A stretch of 64,000 nt of DNA, from positions 16,833 to 80,832 of the forward strand of contig DVNT01000007.1 in the NCBI GenBank assembly GCA_018714185.1, given 5' to 3'. A model generated the notes under the pieces. It saw only the letters and a program-made list of their open reading frames with translations. It searched no databases and was not told where the DNA came from. The position numbers were made by a program, and so were the translations under genes. Positions 32,913-41,687 of the stretch are shown piece after piece. Origin of the DNA: Candidatus Aphodousia gallistercoris. GTDB taxonomy: Bacteria; Pseudomonadota; Gammaproteobacteria; Burkholderiales; Burkholderiaceae_F. The first letter of the stretch is position 1; each line of letters opens with the position of its first letter.

Positions 32913-33380
32913 CTAGCGATCCCGGTTCTGCTTTAGCAAATCACGGATTTCCCTTAACAGAATAACCTCTTCGGGGGTGGGAGCGGCTTTCTTTTCGGCT
33001 TGTGCCTTTTTAAAGATCGCACTGTCGGCGGCCAATCGCACTCGATTGACAAGCCGAACGAGGCAAAAGACGACAAAAGCCATCAAAAGGAAGTGAAAGA
33101 CAGCCGTAATAAAAGCACCGTATCCGATCACGGCCGCGCCGGCTTTCGTTAGGGCGTCGTAAGTCATCGGCCCGGCATATCCCTCGGGCAGGGATAAAAC
33201 AAAAAAGAAATTGGAAAAGTCTTGTGATCCGACAACAACCCCCAAAATGGGATTGATCACATCTTTTACCAATGACGTGACGATGGAAGTAAAGGCAGCG
33301 CCGACGATTACGCCCACCGCCATGTCGATCACGTTGCCGCGACTGATAAATGTTTGGAAATCGGAAAGAAATTTTTTCAT
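32913..33380 (-). CDS. mscL: Large-conductance mechanosensitive channel
   Basis: FISRGNVIDMAVGVIVGAAFTSIVTSLVKDVINPILG. Confidence 0.95.
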   Translation of the reverse strand: MKKFLSDFQTFISRGNVIDMAVGVIVGAAFTSIVTSLVKDVINPILGVVVGSQDFSNFFFVLSLPEGYAGPMTYDALTKAGAAVIGYGAFITAVFHFLLMAFVVFCLVRLVNRVRLAADSAIFKKAQAEKKAAPTPEEVILLREIRDLLKQNRDR

Positions 33381-33658
33381 ATTTTTTCGCCGCCGCTTTC
33401 CGGCTTTGTTGCCGGCCAGCGGGCGCCGCCTCCTTGTACGGGCAATTGCATAAAAGCAACCGCCAAACCTCAAAGCATGCCGCCGCCCGAGCCGACCTTC
33501 TGGCTTCCTTCGGCGGCACTTCCTTGGAAAAGGACGATGGGCTCGATCCTTCTCAATTTTTGCCATTATACGTGCCGGCCGCATAAAAACCGATCCGCCT
33601 CAAGGCTTAATAATTTGTTTTTCTGCTACTTTTCATTAGAATAGACACCCTACTTCAT

Positions 33659-33732
33659 GCGGATGTAGCTCAATGGTAGAGCAGAGGCTTCCCAAGCCTA
33701 TGACGAGGGTTCGATTCCCTTCATCCGCTCCA
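33659..33732 (+). tRNA. tRNA-Gly(CCC)
   Basis: 74-nt cloverleaf, anticodon loop TTCCCAA, encoded CCA. Confidence 0.93.
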
Positions 33733-33771
33733 TCTCAACCATTCGAATGCGGACTCTGGGTCCGTTTTTTT

Positions 33772-34494
33772 ATGACCGAAAAGAAAGTACTGTCCCCTGA
33801 AGAAATCGAAATTCTGAAAAAGAAGCATATCCGCAGTTTTACGCTTCGCCGAGGCCATATCAGCCAAGCCCAAAAGCGCGCTCTTGACGAGCTCCTGCCC
33901 CGTTATGCCGTCCAGTACAACACTGAACTTTTTGATCGCAAAGCCGCCTTCGGCCGCGAAGCGCCCTTCGTTTTAGAAATCGGCTGCGGCATGGGCGAAA
34001 CGACGGCAAGCATTGCCGAGCAGCACCCCGAAGTGGATTTCTTAGGCTGTGAAGTCTTTTCTGCCGGCGTCGGCGCCTTAGCTAAGCGGCTCGATGAAAT
34101 GCACCTTGACAACGTCCGCATTATCCAGCACGATGCTGTTGAAGTGGTCAAGGATATGATTGCCCCGGACAGCTTGGACGGCGTACATATCTTTTTCCCG
34201 GATCCGTGGCGCAAGGCCAGGCACCATAAACGCCGCTTGGTCGCTCAACCGTTCATTCATGAATTAGCTGCCCGTATCCGCCCGGGCGGCTATATCCACT
34301 GCGCAACCGACTGGGAAAATTACGCCGAACAGATGCTTGAAGTACTAAGCGGCGAACCGCTTTTGAAAAACCTGCACGACGGCTTTTCCCCTGTGATGGC
34401 CAACCCTATTACAGAACGCCCCATGACAAAGTTCCATGCCAGAGGCGAGCGACTCGGGCACGGAGTCTGGGATTTAATTTTTATCCGACTCTGA
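33772..34494 (+). CDS. trmB: tRNA (guanine-N7)-methyltransferase
   Basis: [51 protein letters not shown]. Confidence 0.93.
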   Translation: MTEKKVLSPEEIEILKKKHIRSFTLRRGHISQAQKRALDELLPRYAVQYNTELFDRKAAFGREAPFVLEIGCGMGETTASIAEQHPEVDFLGCEVFSAGVGALAKRLDEMHLDNVRIIQHDAVEVVKDMIAPDSLDGVHIFFPDPWRKARHHKRRLVAQPFIHELAARIRPGGYIHCATDWENYAEQMLEVLSGEPLLKNLHDGFSPVMANPITERPMTKFHARGERLGHGVWDLIFIRL

Positions 34495-34506
34495 TAAGAG
34501 CTGCCT

Positions 34507-35361
34507 ATGATTGACCTCCTCTATCAAATTAAAGCGTTCATTCTCGGTATTGTTGAAGGATTGACCGAATTTTTGCCGATCTCTTCAACCGGGCACCTCA
34601 TCATCGCCGGAGACCTACTGAATTTCTCCGGTCCGGAGGTCAACACATTCAGCATCGCTATTCAAGCCGGCGCCATCTGTGCCGTATGCTGGTTTTACCG
34701 CGAAAGGCTTTATCGGATCCTGACCGGTTTTACAACGGAGAAACAGCAACGACAGTTGGTTATCAATCTTTTCGTGGCGTTTTTGCCGGCGGCTGTGCTG
34801 GGCGTCATTTTTGCCGATTTGATCGAGGAGCTGCTCTTTAATCCGGTCACTGTCGCAGCAGCCTTGGTCATCGGCGGCTTCATCATCTTTTGGGTTGAAA
34901 ACTGGCAAGCCAAGCAAAGCACTGCCTGCCGCACTTCCACCATGGACGACATGACGGCTAAAACCGCCTTTTTAGTGGGCTGCATGCAGTGCATTGCCAT
35001 GATTCCGGGCACCAGCCGTTCGGGGGCAACCATCATTGGCGGCTTAGTTTTAGGGCTGTCTCGCAAAGCCGCTACCGAATTTTCATTTTTCTTAGCGATT
35101 CCGACCATTTTCGGGGCAACCGTTTATTCGCTCAGCAAAGTGTTCCTGCGCATTTCGCAAGAACAAACGTTTGTTTGGACAACCAATATGACAGTCGGCT
35201 TTGCAGTCGGTTTTATCGTCTCTTTCGTGAGCGCCTTGATTGTTGTGAAATGGTTGCTGCGCTACGTGGCGAGCAACGACTTTAAGCCTTTCGGCTGGTA
35301 TCGCATTGTCTTTGGATTCGTTATCCTTGTGACGCATTACACCGGCTTGGTACAGTGGTGA
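34507..35361 (+). CDS. uppP: Undecaprenyl-diphosphatase
   Basis: GIVEGLTEFLPISSTGHLI, MIPGTSRSGATI. Confidence 0.95.
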   Translation: MIDLLYQIKAFILGIVEGLTEFLPISSTGHLIIAGDLLNFSGPEVNTFSIAIQAGAICAVCWFYRERLYRILTGFTTEKQQRQLVINLFVAFLPAAVLGVIFADLIEELLFNPVTVAAALVIGGFIIFWVENWQAKQSTACRTSTMDDMTAKTAFLVGCMQCIAMIPGTSRSGATIIGGLVLGLSRKAATEFSFFLAIPTIFGATVYSLSKVFLRISQEQTFVWTTNMTVGFAVGFIVSFVSALIVVKWLLRYVASNDFKPFGWYRIVFGFVILVTHYTGLVQW

Positions 35362-35427
35362 TAAGTATTCTATTTCCGATTGTTTCGCCCCAAAGTACGC
35401 TCTTGCACAACGTGATAAAATAGGCTT

Positions 35428-35608
35428 GTTCCTGGTAAGCGATAAGTTGCTTTAAGATTCCTTGTTCCAATGCTTATGCACTTAGGTTGCTGGACTTGGG
35501 GCCGGTGGTGGGAGGCACGTGATGCTTCCCCGAAGCCCGCTTCAGAGGCGACCACCCTTGAATCTTCGGACTCAGGATGCAAGGCAACACTTACTGGGAA
35601 CTTTTTTT
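35428..35608 (+). ncRNA. ssrS: Probable 6S RNA
   Basis: About 180-nt rod-like RNA: terminal pairing GTTCCtgGTAAG / CTTACtgGGAAC, internal GTTGC/GCAAC and CCTTG/CAAGG pairing, 3' U7 tract, -10-like TAAAAT just upstream; lies before an EVE-domain gene. Confidence 0.7.
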
Positions 35609-35630
35609 ATCCCTCTGCACCCAAAACATC

Positions 35631-36098
35631 ATGACAAAACACTTTTGGCTCATGAAATCAGAACCGACGGAGTGTTCCGTGCAGAGTGTTCTGAAGATGC
35701 CGCAACAGACAGTCCCCTGGTTCGGAATTCGCAATTATCAAGCGAGAAATTTCATGCGTGACGTCATGAAGCCGGGAGATGCGGTCCTTTTTTATCATTC
35801 ATCCTGCCCGCATCCCGGGATTGCCGGCTTGGCAACCGTGGTCTCCGAGGCCAAACCCGATGCCACGCAATTTGATCCTACCGATCCTTATTACGATCCG
35901 AAATCGACACCGGAAAATCCTCGTTGGGTTTGCGTAGACGTCCGTGTTGACCGGGAAATCCCGCTTATTGCGCTCTCGGAGCTGCGTGCCCACCCGGAAT
36001 TGTCTCAAATGCGGATTTTGCAAAAAGGTAACCGCCTTTCAATTACCGAAGTAAGCGAAAGCGAATACCGCTTCATACTGGAAAATTTGATCCGCTAA
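35631..36098 (+). CDS. EVE domain-containing protein
   Basis: MTKHFWLMKSEP..., VPWFGIRNYQARNFMRDVMKPGDAVLFYHSSCPHPGIAGLATV. Confidence 0.92.
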   Translation: MTKHFWLMKSEPTECSVQSVLKMPQQTVPWFGIRNYQARNFMRDVMKPGDAVLFYHSSCPHPGIAGLATVVSEAKPDATQFDPTDPYYDPKSTPENPRWVCVDVRVDREIPLIALSELRAHPELSQMRILQKGNRLSITEVSESEYRFILENLIR

Positions 36099-36193
36099 AG
36101 TTGCCAATCCAATTTTTTCTAAAAAATATTGCATTTCAGAAAAAAGTTCGGCATAATTCTGCTTCTCGCAAATCGCGAGACAAAAAATGGGAA

Positions 36194-36269
36194 GCCGGTT
36201 TAGCTCAGTTGGTAGAGCAGCGCATTCGTAATGCGAAGGTCGGGAGTTCAAGTCTTCTAACCGGCACCA
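36194..36269 (+). tRNA. tRNA-Thr(CGT)
   Basis: 76-nt cloverleaf, anticodon loop TTCGTAA, encoded CCA. Confidence 0.95.
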
Positions 36270-36388
36270 TCTCTTCGAACACGTCCTTTGAGGCGTGTTT
36301 TTTATTTCTCCTTATAGTTTCCCCTGCCCTGCAAGACGAAATAACCTTTCTGTGTTACCCTTCGTTTTTTGCGTTAGCAATTTTTAAC

Positions 36389-36660
36389 AGATGCCGCGAA
36401 ATCCCCTATGCGAAAGCGTGGGGATGGATAGCAGCTATTATTGCTATTGCAAGACTTTCCGAATCCTTGCAATCTTTCTTTTTTCGGAAAAACAAACTCG
36501 GGAATGAGCCGCTCAGAGAGTGGCTCGGACTCGATGGGGGCGTCTTAGTGGACACGCCCGCTGTTGTACGGCATCGGCATGCACGTGCAGATGCCCGACA
36601 ACGGCTAGAAATGGGGGTACGCTCCCATGAAACCGCGTTCGACAGAGCGCGGTAGTTCAT
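36389..36660 (+). mobile_element. Solo mini-element (about 272 bp) derived from the IS605-type element: left end, tnpB 3' fragment and right end
   Basis: AGATGCCGCGAAATCCCC..GGGGATGGATAGC left end after TTTTTAAC; LDGGVLVDTPAVVR coding fragment as in tnpB; right end ACCGCG..CGCGGTAGTTCAT. Confidence 0.85.
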
Positions 36661-36705
36661 GTCGAGACTTTATGGCTATAGGCCTTAAAACAACGCAGGA
36701 CCAGT

Positions 36706-37755
36706 ATGATTGATCTCAGCCACATTTCTCAACGTTTTACCTCGCCCGACGGCAAATCGGTAGATGCAGTCAAGGATGTTTCCCTGCATGTCAATGAGGG
36801 CGAAATTTTCGGCATCATTGGACGTTCCGGTGCCGGCAAATCGACTTTGGTTCGAACCATTAATTTCTTAACCCAGCCAACTGAAGGCACCGTGACGGTG
36901 AACGGACAGTGCCTGAATAATCTCTCGGCGGAAGATCTCAGAACCATGCGTACCAAAATCGGCATGATCTTCCAGCAATTTAATTTGCTCAGCTCCCGAA
37001 CGGTTTTCGATAACATTGCCTTTCCGTTAGAGCTGCATCATGTCGCGCCGGCTGAAATTGAAAAAAAAGTTAACCGTCTGATCGAGCTCGTCGGTTTGAC
37101 CGAGCACAAGAACAAGTACCCTCGGCAACTCTCGGGCGGGCAAAAGCAGCGTGTCGGCATTGCCCGAGCTTTAGCCAATGATCCCATTGTGCTGCTTTCC
37201 GATGAAGCGACCAGTGCCCTGGATCCTGAAACTACCCGATCGACGCTGGAACTTTTGCAGCGCATTAATCAACAGTTGGGCGTTACGATCGTGCTGATTA
37301 CCCACGAAATGGAGGTCGTCAAGCAAATTTGCGACCGCGTTGTCGTCATGGATAAGGGCGAAGTCGTGGAAAGCGGCACCGTCTTGGAAGTCTTTCGCCA
37401 CCCGAAGCATCCGACAACCCGAGCCATGCTCGCTGACGTTGTCATGCACGACATGCCCGAGAGAATTTATGCGACGGTACGCGAGCGCATAGCCCAAGCC
37501 CAAGCAAGGGGGCACATGGCCAAACTGCTTCACTTAACGTTCGTGGGATCGGAAGTCACCTTGCCCGTGCTTTCAATCATGACCCGCCGCTTTTGCATCG
37601 ATTTCAATATCCTTCAGGGACAGGTGGAGGAGTTGAAAGGGACAAGTTTCGGCATGTTAACGATTCTTGCCGAAAGCCCTGATGAAGAAAACTATATGGC
37701 TGCCACGCAATTTCTCAGTGAAAACCAGGTCGATATTGAGGAGGTTCCGCTATGA
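36706..37755 (+). CDS. metN: Methionine ABC transporter ATP-binding protein
   Basis: GRSGAGKSTLVRTINFL, LSGGQKQRVGIARALANDP, C-terminal NIL-like domain. Confidence 0.92.
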   Translation: MIDLSHISQRFTSPDGKSVDAVKDVSLHVNEGEIFGIIGRSGAGKSTLVRTINFLTQPTEGTVTVNGQCLNNLSAEDLRTMRTKIGMIFQQFNLLSSRTVFDNIAFPLELHHVAPAEIEKKVNRLIELVGLTEHKNKYPRQLSGGQKQRVGIARALANDPIVLLSDEATSALDPETTRSTLELLQRINQQLGVTIVLITHEMEVVKQICDRVVVMDKGEVVESGTVLEVFRHPKHPTTRAMLADVVMHDMPERIYATVRERIAQAQARGHMAKLLHLTFVGSEVTLPVLSIMTRRFCIDFNILQGQVEELKGTSFGMLTILAESPDEENYMAATQFLSENQVDIEEVPL

Positions 37756-38405
37756 CCCCGGAAATGATTTCCCTTTTGGGCGAAGGCTTTGTCGAAACGG
37801 TCATCATGGTGGTCGGCAGCGGCATCATCGGTAGTATTTTAGGGATACCGCTCGGCGTCCTTTTGCACGTTACGGATAAGGGCGGGCTGATGCCGAAATT
37901 GGCCACCAATGCCGTTGTGGGCGTCATTGTTAATGCCGTGCGCTCGACCCCGTTTATCATTTTGCTTGTTGCCATTTATCCGCTGACGCGCTTGATCGTC
38001 GGCACCACGATCGGTACGGCAGCGACCTTAGTACCCCTGGTGATTTCCGTTGCGCCTTTTATCGCCCGCTTGGTTGAAACGAGCCTGCGCGAAGTCGACC
38101 GCGGCCTCATCGAAGCCGCCCAGTCCATGGGAGCAACCAATATGCAGATCATCACCAAGGTACTGATCCCCGAAGCGATGCCCGGTATTGTCGCCGGCGT
38201 CACAATCGCCATCGTTACGCTTGTCGGATACTCCGCTATGGCAGGAGCCATCGGCGGAGGCGGTTTGGGAGATATCGGCATTCGCTACGGCCACAACCGC
38301 TACATGCCTGAGGTCATGTGGACCGTGGTATTGATTCTGGTCGTTTTCGTACAGGTGATTCAAAGTTTTGGCGACTGGTGCGTCAGAAAAGTGTCAAAAC
38401 GATAA
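37752..38405 (+). CDS. metI: Methionine ABC transporter permease
   Basis: 217-aa permease, VNAVRSTPFIILLVAIYPLTRLIVGTTIG, AMAGAIGGGGLGDIGIRYG. Confidence 0.93.
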   Translation: MTPEMISLLGEGFVETVIMVVGSGIIGSILGIPLGVLLHVTDKGGLMPKLATNAVVGVIVNAVRSTPFIILLVAIYPLTRLIVGTTIGTAATLVPLVISVAPFIARLVETSLREVDRGLIEAAQSMGATNMQIITKVLIPEAMPGIVAGVTIAIVTLVGYSAMAGAIGGGGLGDIGIRYGHNRYMPEVMWTVVLILVVFVQVIQSFGDWCVRKVSKR

Positions 38406-38430
38406 ACAGACAAAAATTGATCGCCTACGG

Positions 38431-38466
38431 GGCGAAGGTCGGCTGAAGCGGACCTTCGCCTTTTTT
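38431..38466 (+). terminator. Terminator after metNI
   Basis: GGCGAAGGTC-ggctgaagcg-GACCTTCGCC followed by T6. Confidence 0.85.
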
Positions 38467-38469
38467 ATC

Positions 38470-39018
38470 CTATTGGGGCTTTTTCTCGGAAGCAGCTTCT
38501 GCCGCCGGCTTTTCAGAGGCCGGCAGGGGCTCTTTTTCGAGCAAGTTCGTCAAATGATCCTCCACCTCGCCAACGCTGGCAGACAAAGAATTGATCGTCT
38601 CTTGCGTGCTGTCATCGAGAGCCTTTTCTAGCGTACCGATTTTGGCAATGAGTGCCGAGTGCCGGGCTGCCGATTGGTTTTGCAGATCCAGAAGCTGCTT
38701 TTGCATCTCGGACTTTAATTCCGTAAAGCGCGAACGTTCCGCTTTTTGCGCCAAGTCACGAGCTTCCTGCAGTTGCTTATTCACGCGGCGCAACTCCATT
38801 GACAGGGCCGCCTGCTGCACAAAACCGTAGACCAGACAAATTAAAATCATCAGTCCGGGGCCAAGCAGCAAAATCAGTCCCAAAGGTGCCTGAATCTGCG
38901 TATACAGCAAATTCACGCTCACATCGGCCATCACCCCTTCCCAATTAACGACGAGAAAGATCGAGCAAAGCACGAAAAGTAAAAGCACAAAAACCGAACG
39001 CAAATGCATTTCAAACAT
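38470..39018 (-). CDS. Membrane protein with two TM segments and a coiled-coil tail (LapA-like)
   Basis: Hydrophobic FVLLLFVLCSIFLVVNW and GLILLLGPGLMILICLVYGF, then coiled coil. Confidence 0.5.
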   Translation of the reverse strand: MFEMHLRSVFVLLLFVLCSIFLVVNWEGVMADVSVNLLYTQIQAPLGLILLLGPGLMILICLVYGFVQQAALSMELRRVNKQLQEARDLAQKAERSRFTELKSEMQKQLLDLQNQSAARHSALIAKIGTLEKALDDSTQETINSLSASVGEVEDHLTNLLEKEPLPASEKPAAEAASEKKPQ

Positions 39019-39156
39019 CCTTGCAGAGCAATTTTCCTAGCAACACTCTAACAGACATTGGCGACGATGGTGAAGCTCGGACAAGAGAATTTACCTTTTG
39101 TCCGAATCTCGGCTAAGATGAAGTCCCAGTGAGTCAGACTGTCTTAAGGAGTTTTT

Positions 39157-39807
39157 ATGCGCCAAGATCCCCGCTTTCCCCATCTTCATATCGTTGACCA
39201 CCCGCTCGTGCAACACAAGCTCAGTTTCATGAGAGATAAGAATACGACCACGCGAGATTTCCGCGATCTGCTGCGCGAAATTGCCCTCTTAATGGGCTAT
39301 GAAATCACGCGCGATCTTGAACTGACGTATCGAGAAATTGAAACGCCTTTGTGCAAGTACAGTGCCCCGTTCCTTGCCAACAAAAAACCGGTGGTGGTGC
39401 CCGTGCTCAGAGCCGGCCTCGGCATGGCCGACGGCTTACTTGAATTGATGCCCTCGGCCCGGGTCGGCCATATCGGCATGTACCGCGATGAAAATAAGCG
39501 CCCGGTGGAATACTTGGTGAAATTGCCCCCGCATTTGCAGGACCGCCGTTTCTTTGTCGTCGACCCGATGTTGGCGACGGGCTATTCGGCCGCCCACGCC
39601 GTTGACGTTTTGAAAAAGCGCGGCGTCAAAGCCGAACAGATTGCTTTTATGGCTTTGGTGTGCGCTCCGGAAGGCGTTCAAACGTTCCAAGAGTTGCATC
39701 CGGACATTGAAGTGTATACCGCCAGCCTCGATGACCACCTCAATGAAGCAGCCTACATTGTGCCCGGACTGGGCGACGCCGGCGATCGAATTTTCGGAAC
39801 AAAATAG
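39157..39807 (+). CDS. upp: Uracil phosphoribosyltransferase
   Basis: [64 protein letters not shown]. Confidence 0.97.
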   Translation: MRQDPRFPHLHIVDHPLVQHKLSFMRDKNTTTRDFRDLLREIALLMGYEITRDLELTYREIETPLCKYSAPFLANKKPVVVPVLRAGLGMADGLLELMPSARVGHIGMYRDENKRPVEYLVKLPPHLQDRRFFVVDPMLATGYSAAHAVDVLKKRGVKAEQIAFMALVCAPEGVQTFQELHPDIEVYTASLDDHLNEAAYIVPGLGDAGDRIFGTK

Positions 39808-39846
39808 CCGATTATTCTCAAAAAAATTCTGAAACCATAAAAATTG

Positions 39847-39909
39847 GGGTTAACCCTTATAAACGCATAACATTTGCCACTTTATTAAGCAACATATAAG
39901 GGTTAACCC
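39847..39909. promoter_or_regulatory. Paired palindromic operator candidate (GGGTTAACCC x2, mirror-oriented)
   Basis: GGGTTAACCCTTATA at 39847 and TATAAGGGTTAACCC ending at 39909; 53-bp spacing between palindromes. Confidence 0.6.
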
Positions 39910-40105
39910 TTTATTGTTTCGTTTTTTTCCTTAAGATAATCTGAAAAAACCGTAAAACTTATGACATAACGCAAATCTTTTTTCTTAGAAAGGAGCAAGA
40001 TACGCTCTGTCGAAGCAGTGCATTTGCTCTGTGTCGAATTGTGTTGTTAAAAAGTACTTGGACCGTACTTTAAGGACTTAACTTCTTATAAGGTTAAACA
40101 CCATT

Positions 40106-40903
40106 ATGTCGTCTTCGATGTACAACTCTGATCAAGAAAAGTATTCCAATGTCCCGAGCGGCGAAGAAATCATCGCCGGCGTGGAATTGCGCAATGCTAA
40201 ACGCAAGAGCAGATGGCCTGCAATCTGTGACGTGGCTCAATCCGTCACGGGTCTTTTGTTGGGCATCTTCTTGTTCTGCCACATGGCCTTTACGTCCTCC
40301 ATTCAATTGGGCAAGGATGTGTTCTGGAACTTGTGCGCCTTCTCCGGCGGCTATCCGATCAACGGCCAAGAAAACCTCTGGATGCACGTCGTTCTCGTCG
40401 GCATCATCACGTTGTTGGTCATCATCCATGCTTTGATGGCTTTGCGTCGTTTCCCGACGAGCTATCGCATGTTCCATAACATCAAGAGCCAATATCAATT
40501 CATCGCTCACCGCGATACGACGTTGTGGATCGTTCAAATTGTGACGGCCGTCATTTTGACCGGCATGGTTTTCCCGCACGTCACCCCGATGTTGCTCGAC
40601 CCGGCTAGCATTGGCCCGAACCTTTCTTCCGTTCACACCTATCACAACGGTTTGGTTTGGACGTTCATCTTCTTGTGCGCCACGGAATTGCACGGCATGA
40701 TCGGTTTGTACCGCTTGGCCGTTAAGTGGGACGTTTGCTCCGGCAACCGCGAAGCCTTGCGCAAGGTGATGTACTGCGTCGTCGTTCTCATGATCGCTTG
40801 CGGTTCTATGACGATGTGGACGTACTACAGCAACGGTAAGGCTTTGGTTGAAAGCGGTGAACCGATTGTCAAGTACGAACCGGTTAACAACTGGTGGAAG
40901 TAA
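40106..40903 (+). CDS. Fumarate reductase/succinate dehydrogenase-like diheme cytochrome b
   Basis: LLLGIFLFCHMAFTSSIQLG, LWMHVVLVGIITLLVIIHALMALR, HTYHNGLVWTFIFLCATELHGMIGLYRLAVKW; Wolinella-type FrdC pattern. Confidence 0.85.
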   Translation: MSSSMYNSDQEKYSNVPSGEEIIAGVELRNAKRKSRWPAICDVAQSVTGLLLGIFLFCHMAFTSSIQLGKDVFWNLCAFSGGYPINGQENLWMHVVLVGIITLLVIIHALMALRRFPTSYRMFHNIKSQYQFIAHRDTTLWIVQIVTAVILTGMVFPHVTPMLLDPASIGPNLSSVHTYHNGLVWTFIFLCATELHGMIGLYRLAVKWDVCSGNREALRKVMYCVVVLMIACGSMTMWTYYSNGKALVESGEPIVKYEPVNNWWK

Positions 40904-40925
40904 TCAGTTTCGCTGATTGACTGGA

Positions 40926-40957
40926 AAACGCGGCTCTCAAACGGCCGCGTTTTTTAT
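40926..40957 (+). terminator. Terminator after the cytochrome b gene
   Basis: AACGCGGC...GGCCGCGTT followed by T6. Confidence 0.8.
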
Positions 40958-41014
40958 TATTTAAAAATTCGTTAGAATCGAAGAAAGGCCGCACTTAACT
41001 CGGCCTCTTTAACA

Positions 41015-41200
41015 GATGCCGCGGAACTCCCCGTGCGAAAGCGCGGTGATGGATAGCGGCCGGTCGCAAGGCTTGCCAAAATCCTTGCAATCGTTTTTTT
41101 TCGGAAAAACGAACTCGGGTATGAGCCGCTCAGAGAGTGGCTCGAACTCGATGGGGGTACGCTCCCATGAAACCGCGTTCGACAGAGCGCGGTAGTCCAT
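41015..41200 (+). mobile_element. Second solo mini-element (about 186 bp) of the IS605-type family
   Basis: AGATGCCGCGGAACTCCCCGTGCGAAAGCGCGG left end after TTTAAC; GAGCCGCTcagagAGTGGCTC; right end ACCGCG..CGCGGTAGTCCAT. Confidence 0.85.
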
Positions 41201-41286
41201 TCAAGTCATTCCGTTACCGTGACATAGAAAAGGAGTAGCACCGCCTTGGCGAGAATCCTCGCAAAAGCACGGCGCTAATAAACACA

Positions 41287-41634
41287 ATGAAACACTTTAC
41301 TGTCGCCGCAATCGCTGCCTCCGCCTTACTGTTGGGCGGCTGCATGGCCAACTCCGTTAAGTCGAGCGGAGAAAATGTCGTCATTGTTCAATCTCTGCCC
41401 AGTCAGTTTCAATGCACATTCAAGGGAGAAGTTGCCGGCTCACAAGGCAACTGGCTCACCGGAGGTTGGACGTCTAACCAAAATCTGGCGATCGGAGCCC
41501 GCAATGATCTGAGAAATGAAGCCGGCAAGCTCGGCGCCAATGTCGTCGTCATCGTGGAAACGCTCAACAACACCAACGAAGACAACGAACTGGAAAACAT
41601 CACCCATATCGGGCGCGCCTACCTTTGCCGATAA
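41287..41634 (+). CDS. DUF4156-like lipoprotein
   Basis: Lipobox LLLGGCMAN; ARNDLRNEAGKLGANVVVI; THIGRAYLCR. Confidence 0.7.
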   Translation: MKHFTVAAIAASALLLGGCMANSVKSSGENVVIVQSLPSQFQCTFKGEVAGSQGNWLTGGWTSNQNLAIGARNDLRNEAGKLGANVVVIVETLNNTNEDNELENITHIGRAYLCR

Positions 41635-41687
41635 AACGCAAAGAGACTTCCAAGAATTCAAAGCCGGAAGGCGGACCGGAGGCCTCC

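Noticed and set aside
36101-36655. 184-aa ORF downstream of the EVE gene
   Set aside because: Reads across tRNA-Thr, its terminator and the mini-element; its C-terminal similarity to TnpB (LDGGVLVDTPAVVR) comes from the element, so it is not a real gene.
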